From an uncultured Clostridia bacterium (GTDB lineage: Bacteria; Bacillota; Clostridia; Christensenellales; UBA1242): a stretch of DNA of 59,097 nt. Under the pieces are notes generated by a model. That model made no database searches, had not been told where the DNA came from, and saw nothing but the letters and a program-made list of their open reading frames with translations. The stretch's first letter is position 1. Each line of letters opens with the position of its first letter. Of the stretch, positions 6,942-15,695 are shown piece after piece. The stretch covers positions 1-59,097 of the forward strand of contig CALWKD010000008.1 of NCBI GenBank assembly GCA_944381175.1, read 5' to 3'. Made by a program: the position numbers and the translations under genes.

Positions 6942-8486
6942 TTAACTCTCAAAGAGGTTTGAGTTTAGGAAAACGGGCTCGCAGGTGATGTTTATGCCCA
7001 TCTTTTTCAGAGTTTGTTCTTCTGAAGAGGACAAAATGTAGGTGCAGTGTGCGTCACAACCTTTGAGATTTGGAATTTCTGCCATTGCACGCTTTGCTTT
7101 CTCATTTTTTGCTGTGCAGATTGAGAGTGCAACCATAACATCGTCAATGGTCAAAATACTGCTGTTTGATTTGAGGATTTTTGTCCTATAATCGACGATT
7201 GGGAGCAAAATGTCGTCAGTAATTATGTCGAAATCGTCTCCAAGTCCAGCCAAAGTCCTAAGGGCATTCAAAACGACTGCAGCGGCGGCAGAGACAACCG
7301 TCTTTGTTTTTCCTGTGACGATTTGCCCGTCTGGAAGTTCGAGTGCGATGCAAGGGAATTTGCTTTCTTTTGAGGTCTTTTTCGCAATGTCAATGACTGG
7401 GAAAAGTTTGTCTGTGCCTTTAACTTCTGCGACAAGAGCCTTGTTTCGCTCGAGAGTTTCGTAAGTCGCCTGTCCTTTTTTATAGTCACATTCCGCCCTG
7501 TAATATCTTCTCAAAATTTCCTTCTTTGCGGCAATTTGGGCGAGTTTGTCGTCGATTATCGCATCGGCAATCATATTGACACCCATATCAGTTGGAGATT
7601 TGTAGACTTCTTTTTTGGTGATTTTTGTCAAGATGTTTTGTAGCACTGGAAAGACTGCAATGTCACGATTGTAGTTCACTGCAAGTTTTCCATAGGTGTT
7701 GAAGTGGAATGGGTCAATTTGGTTTACATCTTGCAAATCTGCGGTTGCTGCTTCATAGGCGATGTTCACAGGATGTTTGAGAGGCAGATTCCAAACTGGG
7801 AATGTCTCGAACTTTGCATAACCCGCTTTGACGCCACGCTTGTATTCGTGGTAGAGTTGGGAAAGACAGGTCGCAAGTTTTCCGCTTGATGGGCCAGGAG
7901 CGGTGACAACGACAAGTGGGCGAGTTGTCTCGACGAATGGGTTTGCGCCATAGCCTTCATCGGAGACAATCACATCGACTTCGTTTGGATAGCCCTTTGT
8001 GTAATGGTGGAAATAAACTCTTTCACCACGCTGTTCAAGTTTTTTGCCAAATTTGGTCGCACTAGGTTGCCCTTTGTAAAGGGTGATGATGAACGCAGAC
8101 ACATAAAGTCCAAGGCTTCTCATATTGTCGACAAGTCTCAAGACCTCGTTGTCGTAACTTATTCCAAGGTCAGCACGAATTTTGTTTTTCTCGATGTCAT
8201 TTGAACTTATGCAAAAAATGATTTCCGCTTTATCTTTCATCTTCTGCAGAAGTTTGATTTTGATGTTTGGGTCAAACCCTGGCAAAACTCTTGCTGCGTG
8301 CAAATCATCAAAAATTTTCCCGCCAAACTCAAGATAGAGTTTGTTGTGGAATTTTTTTATTCTTTTATGTATATTTTCGCTTTGCAGTTTCAAATACAAG
8401 TCATTGTCAAAGCAAATTTTCTTGTCTGTCTTTTTTTCGCTTGCCGTTTTTTTTGCTGTTTTGTCTTTCTTCTCTTTCTTTAACAT
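6942..8486 (-). CDS. DUF1846 domain protein (514 aa)
   Basis: Matches the DUF1846 family of Firmicutes and Actinobacteria, cytoplasmic proteins of about 500 aa whose function is not established. Recognisable parts are FDNDLYLKLQSENIHKRI near residue 25, YLEFGGKIFDDLHAARVLPG, and VVTAPGPSSGKLATCLSQLYHE, which resembles a nucleotide-binding loop. The first 24 residues are a lysine-rich extension (KKEKKDKTAKK) that the family does not need. The ribosome site is AAAGGAGA. It is divergent from the DUF2953-gerW group. Confidence 0.85.
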   Translation of the reverse strand: MLKKEKKDKTAKKTASEKKTDKKICFDNDLYLKLQSENIHKRIKKFHNKLYLEFGGKIFDDLHAARVLPGFDPNIKIKLLQKMKDKAEIIFCISSNDIEKNKIRADLGISYDNEVLRLVDNMRSLGLYVSAFIITLYKGQPSATKFGKKLEQRGERVYFHHYTKGYPNEVDVIVSDEGYGANPFVETTRPLVVVTAPGPSSGKLATCLSQLYHEYKRGVKAGYAKFETFPVWNLPLKHPVNIAYEAATADLQDVNQIDPFHFNTYGKLAVNYNRDIAVFPVLQNILTKITKKEVYKSPTDMGVNMIADAIIDDKLAQIAAKKEILRRYYRAECDYKKGQATYETLERNKALVAEVKGTDKLFPVIDIAKKTSKESKFPCIALELPDGQIVTGKTKTVVSAAAAVVLNALRTLAGLGDDFDIITDDILLPIVDYRTKILKSNSSILTIDDVMVALSICTAKNEKAKRAMAEIPNLKGCDAHCTYILSSSEEQTLKKMGINITCEPVFLNSNLFES

Positions 8487-8607
8487 AAAAATCTCCTTTC
8501 CAAACCTATTTTAACTCATTTGGAATTTATTTCATAACAATTTTTAAATAATTTGAAAATTTTTGATATTCGCGACTAATTTTGTGGAAAGGTTGCAAAC
8601 TAGCGAT

Positions 8608-9156
8608 ATGACTTGGCAAAATTCTCTTTTTTATTTGATACCTGCTTTTTTTATACTTTTGGTTGCATTTCCAATTTTTTTTGAGGTTCGACTTGCATAC
8701 AATCCAATGTTCAATCGCGGAGTGGTGGCACTTTTTGTGTTCAAGAAAAAGGTGCTTTATTACATCTTTTCTTTTCACGGTGGATACATCGAACTGCAAA
8801 ATGAAAAAGAGACCAAGACGCAAAAGTTGCAATTCCAAAGTGAGCAATTTGCTGTGATGGAAGAATTTGGTAGACAAATCAAAGACAAAATCAAGCTCAA
8901 AAAGTTTTATGTCTTTTACAACATCGGCGTAGGAGATGCCTTCCTTTCTGCACTTGTCTGTGGACTTATAAATCAAATTTTGACCTATTCATTTCTTTTC
9001 TTAAAATCCAAAAAACCGACGGCATCTTTCTGCGTTTATGACACTGCCTCTTACAACAAAGAGATGTTTGAGGCGGTGGCTGTTGTGCAAGTTTCAATTT
9101 CTTTCTTTGATGTTGTATATTCTTTCATTTATTCGGTTATCATAACTAGTGATTGA
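8608..9156 (+). CDS. DUF2953 family membrane protein (YtfI-like)
   Basis: The N-terminus has one strong membrane helix (NSLFYLIPAFFILLVAFPIF), followed by a beta-rich domain and a further hydrophobic C-terminal part. The position directly before gerW is the known neighbourhood of DUF2953 proteins (YtfI of Bacillus), which I use together with the sequence pattern for the call. The role is unknown, probably at the membrane during sporulation. I chose ATG 8608 because the preceding in-frame TTG at 8563 has no ribosome site; GGAAAGG lies about 16 nt upstream of 8608, so the start is not certain. Confidence 0.65.
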   Translation: MTWQNSLFYLIPAFFILLVAFPIFFEVRLAYNPMFNRGVVALFVFKKKVLYYIFSFHGGYIELQNEKETKTQKLQFQSEQFAVMEEFGRQIKDKIKLKKFYVFYNIGVGDAFLSALVCGLINQILTYSFLFLKSKKPTASFCVYDTASYNKEMFEAVAVVQVSISFFDVVYSFIYSVIITSD

Positions 9157-9213
9157 ATATTACGCTATGAATGGTGTAATATGTTGCATAACACACAATA
9201 TGTGGGGGTATTA
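9156..9213. repeat. dispersed palindromic repeat, copy 1
   Basis: TATTAC...GTGTAATA forms one hairpin and GTTGCATAACACACAATATGTG begins a second. The block TTGCATAAYACxCAATAT recurs at 50483 and in altered form at 16754. It sits directly upstream of gerW and includes its ribosome site. Confidence 0.5.
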
Positions 9214-9626
9214 TGAAAGTCTACACAAATTCAACTTCAATAAACGAACTTATCTCGAGTGCAATTGATAAGATAAAAACAATTGTCGATTCAAGCACTA
9301 TCATTGGAGAAAGCATCACTTCGCCAGATGGCACAACGATTATTCCAATCTCAAAAGTTACTGTCGGATTTGTCGTTGGTGGCGGAGAATACGCCGACCT
9401 TTCTGCAAGGAGAGTTTCAAACCACTTTCCAATGAGTGGTGGAAGTGCTGGAGGAATGAGTGTAAGTCCTGTTGGGTTTTTGATTTTGAAAGAGAGTGGA
9501 GATGTTGACTTTGTCAATGTTGAGAACAAGACACTCTATCAGACAATTTTGAATATGTTTAACTCGCTTATGTCAAAGATTGACAAAGATATGGAAAAAG
9601 AAGGAAAGAACAATGAGGAAAATTAA
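9213..9626 (+). CDS. gerW: GerW family sporulation protein (YtfJ)
   Basis: GerW/YtfJ proteins are made in the forespore and are needed for normal germination. Diagnostic stretches are ISKVTVGFVVGGGEYA and GGSAGGMSVSPVGFLIL in the middle of the 137 aa protein. The ribosome site GGGGG lies 5-9 nt before the ATG. The C-terminal end overlaps the start of the next gene (dacF-like) by 14 nt, indicating translational coupling. Confidence 0.93.
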   Translation: MKVYTNSTSINELISSAIDKIKTIVDSSTIIGESITSPDGTTIIPISKVTVGFVVGGGEYADLSARRVSNHFPMSGGSAGGMSVSPVGFLILKESGDVDFVNVENKTLYQTILNMFNSLMSKIDKDMEKEGKNNEEN

Positions 9627-10755
9627 AAAATTATTTTTAGTATCTTTGATTTTTGCCCTCTGTTTTTCGTTTGTCTTTTTGGGCGTGACGTGTCTTGTCC
9701 AAAGCACCACTTATGCGATGCAAACCTCGGCAAAGTCGTGTGCTGTTATTGAGGCGGAGACTGGAAGAGTGCTTTTCTCAAAAAATCAAAATCAAAAACT
9801 TCCTATGGCAAGCACGACAAAAATTATGACGGCAATCACTGCGATTGAAAATTGCAAAGACTTGGATGAAAAATTTGTGGTGTCAAAAAAGGCGATTGGT
9901 GTGCCTGGGACTTCGCTTTATTTGAGAGAGGGTGATGAGTATTCGACTCGTGATTTGCTTTATGCACTTATGCTTATCTCGGGAAACGACGCCTCGGTGG
10001 CAATTGCGGAACACGTTGCGGGCTCGACAAGTGAGTTTGTCACCCTTATGAATGATATGACAAAAAAAATTGGTGTGAAAAACACGCACTTTGCAAACAC
10101 TCACGGTCTTGATGCTGACGGGCATTACACAACCGCTTATGACTTGGCAAGGATAACCGCATATGCACTTAAAAACGACACTTTCAGAGAGATTGTTTCC
10201 ACCAAAAACATCAAAATTGTCAATGGCAAAGGAGAAAACAGATATTTGAAAAACAAAAACAAACTCCTTTTCACGCTTGAGGACTGCATTGGGGTCAAGA
10301 CTGGTTTCACGGACGACGCGGGAAGATGTTTGGTGTCGGCTGTTGACAAAAATGGGATGAAACTCGTTTGCGTGGTGTTGAATTGTGGACCAATGTTTGA
10401 AGAGAGTGCAATCCTTCTCAAAGAATGTGGAAATCTTTACAAATTGTATGATTTGACTGAGTTTTACGAGATTGATGAGACGATTTCGGTGGTTGACGGG
10501 GCGAAGAAATTCGCAAAAATAGGAACGAAAGGCGAATTTGTCTATCCGCTTACCGAAAAGGAAAAAGATAATTTGAGGTTTGTTTACACTTATCCGAAGG
10601 AAATTGAAGCACCGATGAAAAAAGGACAAGAGATTGGGAATGTTGAAATATTTTTGGGTAATGACTTGCTATTTTCTGAAAAAATTTATACAATAGAAGA
10701 AGTAAAACCAAAGTCACTGCTACAAAGAATGCAAGATTTCTTTTCTCAATGGTAA
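9613..10755 (+). CDS. D-alanyl-D-alanine carboxypeptidase (peptidase S11, DacF/DacB type)
   Basis: A penicillin-binding enzyme that trims the terminal D-Ala from peptidoglycan stem peptides outside the membrane. Residues 7-36 are a signal peptide. The three active-site motifs are intact: S67-T-T-K70, S123-G-N125 and K229-T-G231. The C-terminus (PKSLLQRMQDFFSQW) resembles the amphipathic membrane anchor of this class. The start at 9613 is inside the end of gerW with AAGGAA upstream. The place in the gerW operon suggests a role in spore cortex, as for DacF. Confidence 0.93.
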   Translation: MRKIKKLFLVSLIFALCFSFVFLGVTCLVQSTTYAMQTSAKSCAVIEAETGRVLFSKNQNQKLPMASTTKIMTAITAIENCKDLDEKFVVSKKAIGVPGTSLYLREGDEYSTRDLLYALMLISGNDASVAIAEHVAGSTSEFVTLMNDMTKKIGVKNTHFANTHGLDADGHYTTAYDLARITAYALKNDTFREIVSTKNIKIVNGKGENRYLKNKNKLLFTLEDCIGVKTGFTDDAGRCLVSAVDKNGMKLVCVVLNCGPMFEESAILLKECGNLYKLYDLTEFYEIDETISVVDGAKKFAKIGTKGEFVYPLTEKEKDNLRFVYTYPKEIEAPMKKGQEIGNVEIFLGNDLLFSEKIYTIEEVKPKSLLQRMQDFFSQW

Positions 10756-10800
10756 AAAATCTTCCTCTTTTGTGGTTTTGACGCAGAAGAGGATTTTTTT
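10756..10800 (+). promoter_or_regulatory. terminator-like hairpin holding the rluB ribosome site
   Basis: AAAAAT(CTT)CCTCTT pairs with AAGAGGATTTTTTT, leaving a 17 nt loop. The T7 run ends right at the ATG of rluB. The 3' arm contains GAGG, 8 nt before that ATG, the only plausible ribosome site. The hairpin therefore could both terminate transcripts from dacF and hide the start of rluB. Confidence 0.6.
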
Positions 10801-11514
10801 ATGAGTATGAGGTTAAACAAATTTTTGAGTTCCTGCGGGCTTGCTTCAAGAAGAAAGTGTGAAGAAATTATTTTGGCGGGAAGAGTGAGCGTGAATGGAC
10901 AAACCGTGCAAAATCTTTCCACTGTTGTCGACGAGAAGAAAGACAAGGTTTGTTGCGACGGAAAAGAAATGAAATTGCCGACTGAATTTGTTTATTTAAA
11001 GATGAACAAGCCGAAAGGTTATGCTTGCACGGCGAGTGACGAAAAGGGAAGAAAGACTATTTTTGACCTTGTGGAAAGTGATGTGAGGCTTTTCAATGTC
11101 GGAAGGCTTGACTATGACACGGAGGGGCTTATCCTTTTGACAAACGACGGCGATTTTGCAAATTTGGTCACTCATCCAAAATACCACTTTGAAAAAGAAT
11201 ACATCGCGACGGTTGAGGGAGAGGTTAAAGAAGGTGACCTTGCTGTGCTTAGAAAAGGCGTTGTGATTGACGGAGTTCGTATGCCGACCGCAAAAGTTAA
11301 ACTCTTGAGTTTTGACGGAAAATGGAGCAAGGTTTCTGTCATCATTGACGAGGGGCAAAATCACCAAGTGAGAAGAATGTTTGAGGCAATTGGAAAAGAC
11401 ATCAAACTTCTTAAGCGTGTCCGCATTGGCGATATTCATCTTGGCGGGCTTTACAGAGGAAAAACAAAACCGCTTACTGCAGAGGAAATTGCGTATTTCA
11501 AAAAGGGAATGTGA
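10801..11514 (+). CDS. rluB: rRNA pseudouridine synthase, RsuA/RluB family
   Basis: Modifies a uridine of rRNA to pseudouridine. An S4 RNA-binding domain covers residues 3-60 (RLNKFLSSCGLASRRKCEE), and the catalytic domain has GRLDYDTEGLILLTNDG with catalytic Asp104 and a late motif EGQNHQVRRMFE. The 237 aa length is normal. RluB versus RluE/RsuA is decided from gene context (gerW-dacF-rluB neighbourhood is common in Firmicutes). The next gene starts 2 nt after its stop. Confidence 0.88.
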   Translation: MSMRLNKFLSSCGLASRRKCEEIILAGRVSVNGQTVQNLSTVVDEKKDKVCCDGKEMKLPTEFVYLKMNKPKGYACTASDEKGRKTIFDLVESDVRLFNVGRLDYDTEGLILLTNDGDFANLVTHPKYHFEKEYIATVEGEVKEGDLAVLRKGVVIDGVRMPTAKVKLLSFDGKWSKVSVIIDEGQNHQVRRMFEAIGKDIKLLKRVRIGDIHLGGLYRGKTKPLTAEEIAYFKKGM

Positions 11515-11515
11515 T

Positions 11516-12733
11516 ATGGAAAAGATTGCAGTCATTGGTGCGGGTGCGTCGGGACTTTTTGTGGCGGGGTTGCTTGCTCAAAAGGGTTTGGATGTCACTG
11601 TCTTTGACAAGAATGAAAAAGTTGGCAAAAAACTTTTCATCACAGGCAAAGGAAGGTGCAACCTCACAAATCTTTGTCCGCCCGAAGAGTTTTTGAAGAA
11701 TGTTGTGCGGGGTGATAAGTTTTTGCTTAGTGCACTTCACGGGTTTTCGAGTGAAGATTGTGTGGCGTTTTTTGAGGGGCTTGGGCTCAAGACCAAAGTG
11801 GAACGCGGAAACCGAGTTTTCCCCTCAAGTGACAAATCGAGCGATGTCATAAAGGTTTTGCAAAATGTTCATTGCAGTGGTGTCAATTTTTCGCTTTCAA
11901 ATAATGTCAAAAAAATCGAGAAATTGGAAAATGGAATGTTTGCTGTTTTTGCCCAAAAGGGAGAAGAGATGTTTGACAAAGTTATTGTTGCAACTGGTGG
12001 GAAAAGTTATTCTTCCACGGGCAGTGACGGTGCGGGGTATGAATTTGCGAGGGGCTTTGGACATACAATAGAAGAAATAAGACCTGCACTTTGTCCGATT
12101 GTGCTCAAAGATTGGTTTGTTGGGACTCTTCAAGGGGTTTCGCTTAAAAATGTGTCGCTCAATGCAGTCGCTGACGGGAAAAAGATTTCGCAGTTTGGTG
12201 AGATGATTTTCACAGACAGAGGAATTTCGGGACCGATTGCGCTTACGATGTCCTCGCTTGTGAATAGAGCGAAAAATGTGGAACTTTCACTTGATTTCAA
12301 GCCTGCATTATCTGAGAAACAACTCGACTTACGGCTTTTGAGAGAGTTTGAGGCGAACAAAAACAAAGACCTTTCAAATGTCTTGAAAAATCTTTTGCCA
12401 AAAGTGGTTGCGGAGATTTTTGCAAAAGCGGTTGGGCTTGATGAGAAGAAGAAAATTCACGACATAACTAAAGAGGAAAGGCAGAAGATTTTGTTTGGAC
12501 TTAAAGATTTCAAGCTTGACTATGGCGAACTTTATGACTTGGAAGCGGGCATTGTCACAAGCGGAGGAATTTCCACCAAGGAGATAAATCCAAAGACTTT
12601 TGAGAGTAAACTTGCAAGCGGGCTTTATTTCTTGGGTGAGGTGCTTGATGTTGACGCACTTACTGGAGGGTTTAATCTCCAAATTGCGTGGTCGACGGCT
12701 TATGTATGTGCAAAGGCAATCGCAGGTTATTAA
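11516..12733 (+). CDS. HI0933-family FAD-dependent oxidoreductase (YhiN/YtfP type)
   Basis: A flavoprotein of the HI0933 family. The Rossmann FAD motif GAGASG lies at residues 8-13, followed by VGKKLFITGKGRCNLTN, a family signature, then VATGGKSYSSTGSDGAGYE and the C-terminal GGISTKEINPKTFESK and GEVLDVDALTGGFNLQ. The physiological substrate is not established. The length is 405 aa. I chose ATG 11516, next to the rluB stop and matching the family N-terminus. The gene is coupled to rluB upstream and plsC downstream. Confidence 0.93.
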   Translation: MEKIAVIGAGASGLFVAGLLAQKGLDVTVFDKNEKVGKKLFITGKGRCNLTNLCPPEEFLKNVVRGDKFLLSALHGFSSEDCVAFFEGLGLKTKVERGNRVFPSSDKSSDVIKVLQNVHCSGVNFSLSNNVKKIEKLENGMFAVFAQKGEEMFDKVIVATGGKSYSSTGSDGAGYEFARGFGHTIEEIRPALCPIVLKDWFVGTLQGVSLKNVSLNAVADGKKISQFGEMIFTDRGISGPIALTMSSLVNRAKNVELSLDFKPALSEKQLDLRLLREFEANKNKDLSNVLKNLLPKVVAEIFAKAVGLDEKKKIHDITKEERQKILFGLKDFKLDYGELYDLEAGIVTSGGISTKEINPKTFESKLASGLYFLGEVLDVDALTGGFNLQIAWSTAYVCAKAIAGY

Positions 12734-12749
12734 AATTGGGAGGAGAGAT

Positions 12750-13403
12750 ATGTTGTTGTGGTTTTTGAGAATTTTGCTTTATATTCCGATGTTGTTTTTG
12801 CATCCAACAAAAATAAAAGGGAAGAAAAATTTGCCGAAAGGAAAGGCGATTCTTTCGTGCAACCATTATTCAAATTGGGATATCGTTTTGTATTATCTGA
12901 ACACCAGCAAGCGTCTGCGAATTTTGGCAAAGTCCGAACTTTTCAAAAATAAACTCTTCGGAAAAGCACTCAAAAATTTGGGGGCGATTGAGATTGACAG
13001 AGAAGGGAACGATATTGGCGCGATTAAGTCTTGTATGAAAGTGCTGAAAAACGGCGAGAAATTGTTTGTTTTTCCAGAAGGGACAAGGCTTAAAAAAGAC
13101 GAGGATATTTTGGGGGAGATTAAGAGCGGAATGGCACTCATTGCAATCAAAACTCAAACTCCAATTGTGCCAATTTGGATAAAATCTAGACCGAAAGCAT
13201 TTAGGCGAAGTGTTTACACAATCGGCGAACCTTTTGAACTTTCGGAGTTTTATGGAAAGAAACTTGATGAAGAGACTTTGAAGCAGGCGGACGAGATAAT
13301 TAGAGCGAAGATGCTTGAGACAAGAGAGCAGAGTTTAAAGAAAAAAGAGAAGAAAAAGAAAGAAAAAGTTAAGACTTCAAAGGCTTTGGAAATAAAAAAA
13401 TAA
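12750..13403 (+). CDS. plsC: 1-acyl-sn-glycerol-3-phosphate acyltransferase
   Basis: Acylates lysophosphatidic acid in phospholipid synthesis, bound to the inner membrane face. The catalytic NHX4D motif is N38-H39...D44, and the glycerol-phosphate binding motif FPEGTR is at 108-113. A hydrophobic N-terminal helix covers residues 1-18. The last 25 residues are a lysine-rich tail (KKKEKKKKEKVKTSK) beyond the catalytic domain. The ribosome site GGGAGGAGAG is strong. It ends the DUF2953-gerW-dacF-rluB-flavoprotein-plsC run. Confidence 0.93.
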   Translation: MLLWFLRILLYIPMLFLHPTKIKGKKNLPKGKAILSCNHYSNWDIVLYYLNTSKRLRILAKSELFKNKLFGKALKNLGAIEIDREGNDIGAIKSCMKVLKNGEKLFVFPEGTRLKKDEDILGEIKSGMALIAIKTQTPIVPIWIKSRPKAFRRSVYTIGEPFELSEFYGKKLDEETLKQADEIIRAKMLETREQSLKKKEKKKKEKVKTSKALEIKK

Positions 13404-13404
13404 A

Positions 13405-13438
13405 GATAGTGAAGTGATTTTTCCACTATCTTTTTTTT
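13405..13438 (+). terminator. terminator of the plsC operon
   Basis: GATAGTG pairs with CACTATC across a 12 nt loop, followed by T8. Confidence 0.85.
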
Positions 13439-13460
13439 GTGAAATCCATAAGTGAATTTT

Positions 13461-14045
13461 TTAAATTTTCCCATTTCGTGCAGTGGTTTTTAATATCTTA
13501 TCTCTGGCTTCTGACTCTCTTCGCTTATTATCAGATTGAGTTTTTTCCTCTTTTGCCATTTTTTCAATTGTTTGCCTGTATATATTTTTCTTTTCTTCAT
13601 CAACATAAGTCAAGTTGTGTATTATTGAAGGGTCTTTTTCAATCATTGCATTGATTTCTTTTTCGTTGTATTTTTCATAAGTGGTAAGTATGATGTTACT
13701 CAATTTTTTATACCTAAATTGTTCGACTGGATTAGGCAAAAATTTGGGAAACTCCACATCTGCAAGGTGGATGTAATGAGGAGTGATATATTTCAAAAGA
13801 AAGGCATTAAGAAACTCCAACTTTTCTAGGGACTCTGCTCTAGCTTCTCTTCTGTAAATGTGATAAAGTCCAGAAACAGCGATTTGAAGTTTTTCATTAT
13901 TGCTTTTGCAACCTACATATTGAATCAGTCGACGCTCCGCGGCTTTTGGTTTATTTGTCCTAAGTCCATTCGTATCGTCTCTCATATCGTCTTTTTCATA
14001 CAAATAAGTTAAAAGTTTTTCTTGTATTTCATTCAAAGATGCCAT
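13461..14045 (-). CDS. hypothetical protein (194 aa)
   Basis: I recognise no family. It is soluble and mostly helical by composition, with a charged, probably disordered C-terminus rich in K, E and R. A single Cys is in the middle. The ribosome site AAGGAG lies about 9 nt before the ATG. It starts 17 nt after the purB stop codon and is probably cotranscribed with purB. Confidence 0.65.
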   Translation of the reverse strand: MASLNEIQEKLLTYLYEKDDMRDDTNGLRTNKPKAAERRLIQYVGCKSNNEKLQIAVSGLYHIYRREARAESLEKLEFLNAFLLKYITPHYIHLADVEFPKFLPNPVEQFRYKKLSNIILTTYEKYNEKEINAMIEKDPSIIHNLTYVDEEKKNIYRQTIEKMAKEEKTQSDNKRRESEARDKILKTTARNGKI

Positions 14046-14062
14046 TTTATTTTTCTCCTTTT

Positions 14063-15532
14063 TTATTGTTTTCCGCCATCGTCATTTTTCAAAGATTTTT
14101 CACTTGCAACCACTTGGCTTGCGATTTGACTTGCGTAACCTGTGTAGGTTTCTGGGGTGAGAGTTTTGAGGGTCTCTCTGTCTCTTTCCGTAAATTCTGG
14201 TGTCTTGTCAATAAATTCGTTCAATCCTTCTGGAGAGATGTGTGTGCCACGAGTGATTGCTTTGAGTTGGTTGTAAGCCTCTGGGTTTCCTTCTCTTCTG
14301 AGAACCGTTTGAATTGGCTCTGCGAGGACTGCAGTGTTGTTTTCAAGGTCTCTTGCCAATTTTTCTTCGTTTACAGCAACCTTCTTAAGTCCGCCGATTG
14401 TCTGCTCGATTGCTTGGAGTGAGTAGCCAAACCCAAGTCCTATATTTCTCTGAGATGAGGAGTCGGACAAGTCTCTTTGCATACGAGAGCGGGAGAGTTT
14501 GTTTGACAATGCGAGAAGAATTGCGTTTGACATATCAATATTTGATTCGCTGTTTTCAAATCTGATTGGGTTTACCTTGTGAGGCATTGTGCTGCTTCCA
14601 ACTTCCGTCTTGACAGCGATTTGCTTGAAGTATTCCATACTTATGTAAAGCCACATATCAACATCTGCGTCCAAAAGCACGTTGTTGAAGTGACGAATCC
14701 CGTCAAAGATGTGGCACATATAATCGTGACTTTCAATTTGAGTTGTGACTGGGTTGAAGTCCAAGCCTAAATATTCCTCCACAAACTTTTGCGAATGTTT
14801 TTGCCAGTCTTCGTCTGGGAAAGCAACTGACACTGCAGAGTAATTTCCTGTTGCGCCATTGAATTTTCCTCTTGGTTTGATTGTTTCAATATTGTTTAAT
14901 GATTGACGCAATCTATATGCGAAAACTGCGAGTTCTTTTCCGACGGTGGTTGGGGTGGCAGGCTGTCCGTGAGTGTGTGCAAGCATTGGGATATCTTTGG
15001 CTTTTTCTGCCATATCAACAACATTTCCAATAAGATTTTCTGCTGCTGGAAGCCAAACATCGCTGAGAGCGGTTTTTATCATATTTGCGTATGAGGTGTT
15101 GTTGATGTCCTCAGATGTGCAACCGAAGTGAACAAAACTTACAAGTTCGCCCATTCCCATTTCCCTAAGTTTCTCACCGACATACAATTCGACTGCTTTC
15201 ACATCGTGATTTGTGACACTCTCAATTTCCTTAATTCTTGTGATTGACTCGCCAGAGAAATTTTCATAAATTGACAAAATTTCAGGGATACGAGATTTGT
15301 CGAAGTTGTTTAAAATGTCTGAAGACTTGATATTTTCCAACATATACTTGAGCCAGTAAACTTCAACTTTGACTCTGTTCTCAACGAGAGCAAATTCTGA
15401 AAAGTAAGGCGCGAGTTTTTCGCCGATTTGAACATAACGTCCGTCAAGTGGGCAGAGAGCGAAGTATTCTGGCTTAACTTTTCCTGCAAGTTTTAACATT
15501 TTGTATTTTTCTGATTTTAAAATTGGTTCCAT
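14063..15532 (-). CDS. purB: adenylosuccinate lyase
   Basis: Cleaves SAICAR and adenylosuccinate in purine synthesis. The fumarase-superfamily signature SSTMPHKVNPIRFEN lies near residue 315. Other conserved parts are LCPLDGRY near the N-terminus, HFGCTSEDINNT and LAHTHGQPATPTTVGKELA. The length of 489 aa fits the longer PurB branch that also includes E. coli PurB. The ribosome site is AGGAGG. A consensus promoter lies 26 bp upstream. Confidence 0.97.
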   Translation of the reverse strand: MEPILKSEKYKMLKLAGKVKPEYFALCPLDGRYVQIGEKLAPYFSEFALVENRVKVEVYWLKYMLENIKSSDILNNFDKSRIPEILSIYENFSGESITRIKEIESVTNHDVKAVELYVGEKLREMGMGELVSFVHFGCTSEDINNTSYANMIKTALSDVWLPAAENLIGNVVDMAEKAKDIPMLAHTHGQPATPTTVGKELAVFAYRLRQSLNNIETIKPRGKFNGATGNYSAVSVAFPDEDWQKHSQKFVEEYLGLDFNPVTTQIESHDYMCHIFDGIRHFNNVLLDADVDMWLYISMEYFKQIAVKTEVGSSTMPHKVNPIRFENSESNIDMSNAILLALSNKLSRSRMQRDLSDSSSQRNIGLGFGYSLQAIEQTIGGLKKVAVNEEKLARDLENNTAVLAEPIQTVLRREGNPEAYNQLKAITRGTHISPEGLNEFIDKTPEFTERDRETLKTLTPETYTGYASQIASQVVASEKSLKNDDGGKQ

Positions 15533-15557
15533 TTTTCCTCCTATTTAAACTATTTTG

Positions 15558-15586
15558 ATTATAACAAATGCAGGGTGAGATGTCAA
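15558..15586 (-). promoter_or_regulatory. purB promoter
   Basis: Minus strand: TTGACA (15581-15586), 17 bp, TATAAT (15558-15563). Full consensus. I see no purine riboswitch in the short leader. Confidence 0.85.
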
Positions 15587-15620
15587 TACCAAATTTATTT
15601 TTTGCTGTTACGAAAAATAT

Positions 15621-15649
15621 TTGACAATCGCCACTTTTTTTGATAATAT
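15621..15649 (+). promoter_or_regulatory. promoter of the S1-domain gene
   Basis: TTGACA (15621-15626), 17 bp, TAATAT (15644-15649). It lies upstream of ATG 15696 and rules out the earlier in-frame TTG at 15621 as a start. Confidence 0.75.
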
Positions 15650-15695
15650 AAAGGAAATTGAGTCACAAGTGTGGCGTTTGTATAAGGGACTAGGT

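Noticed and set aside
15541..15600. Purine riboswitch before purB
   Set aside because: The leader between promoter and start is under 30 nt.
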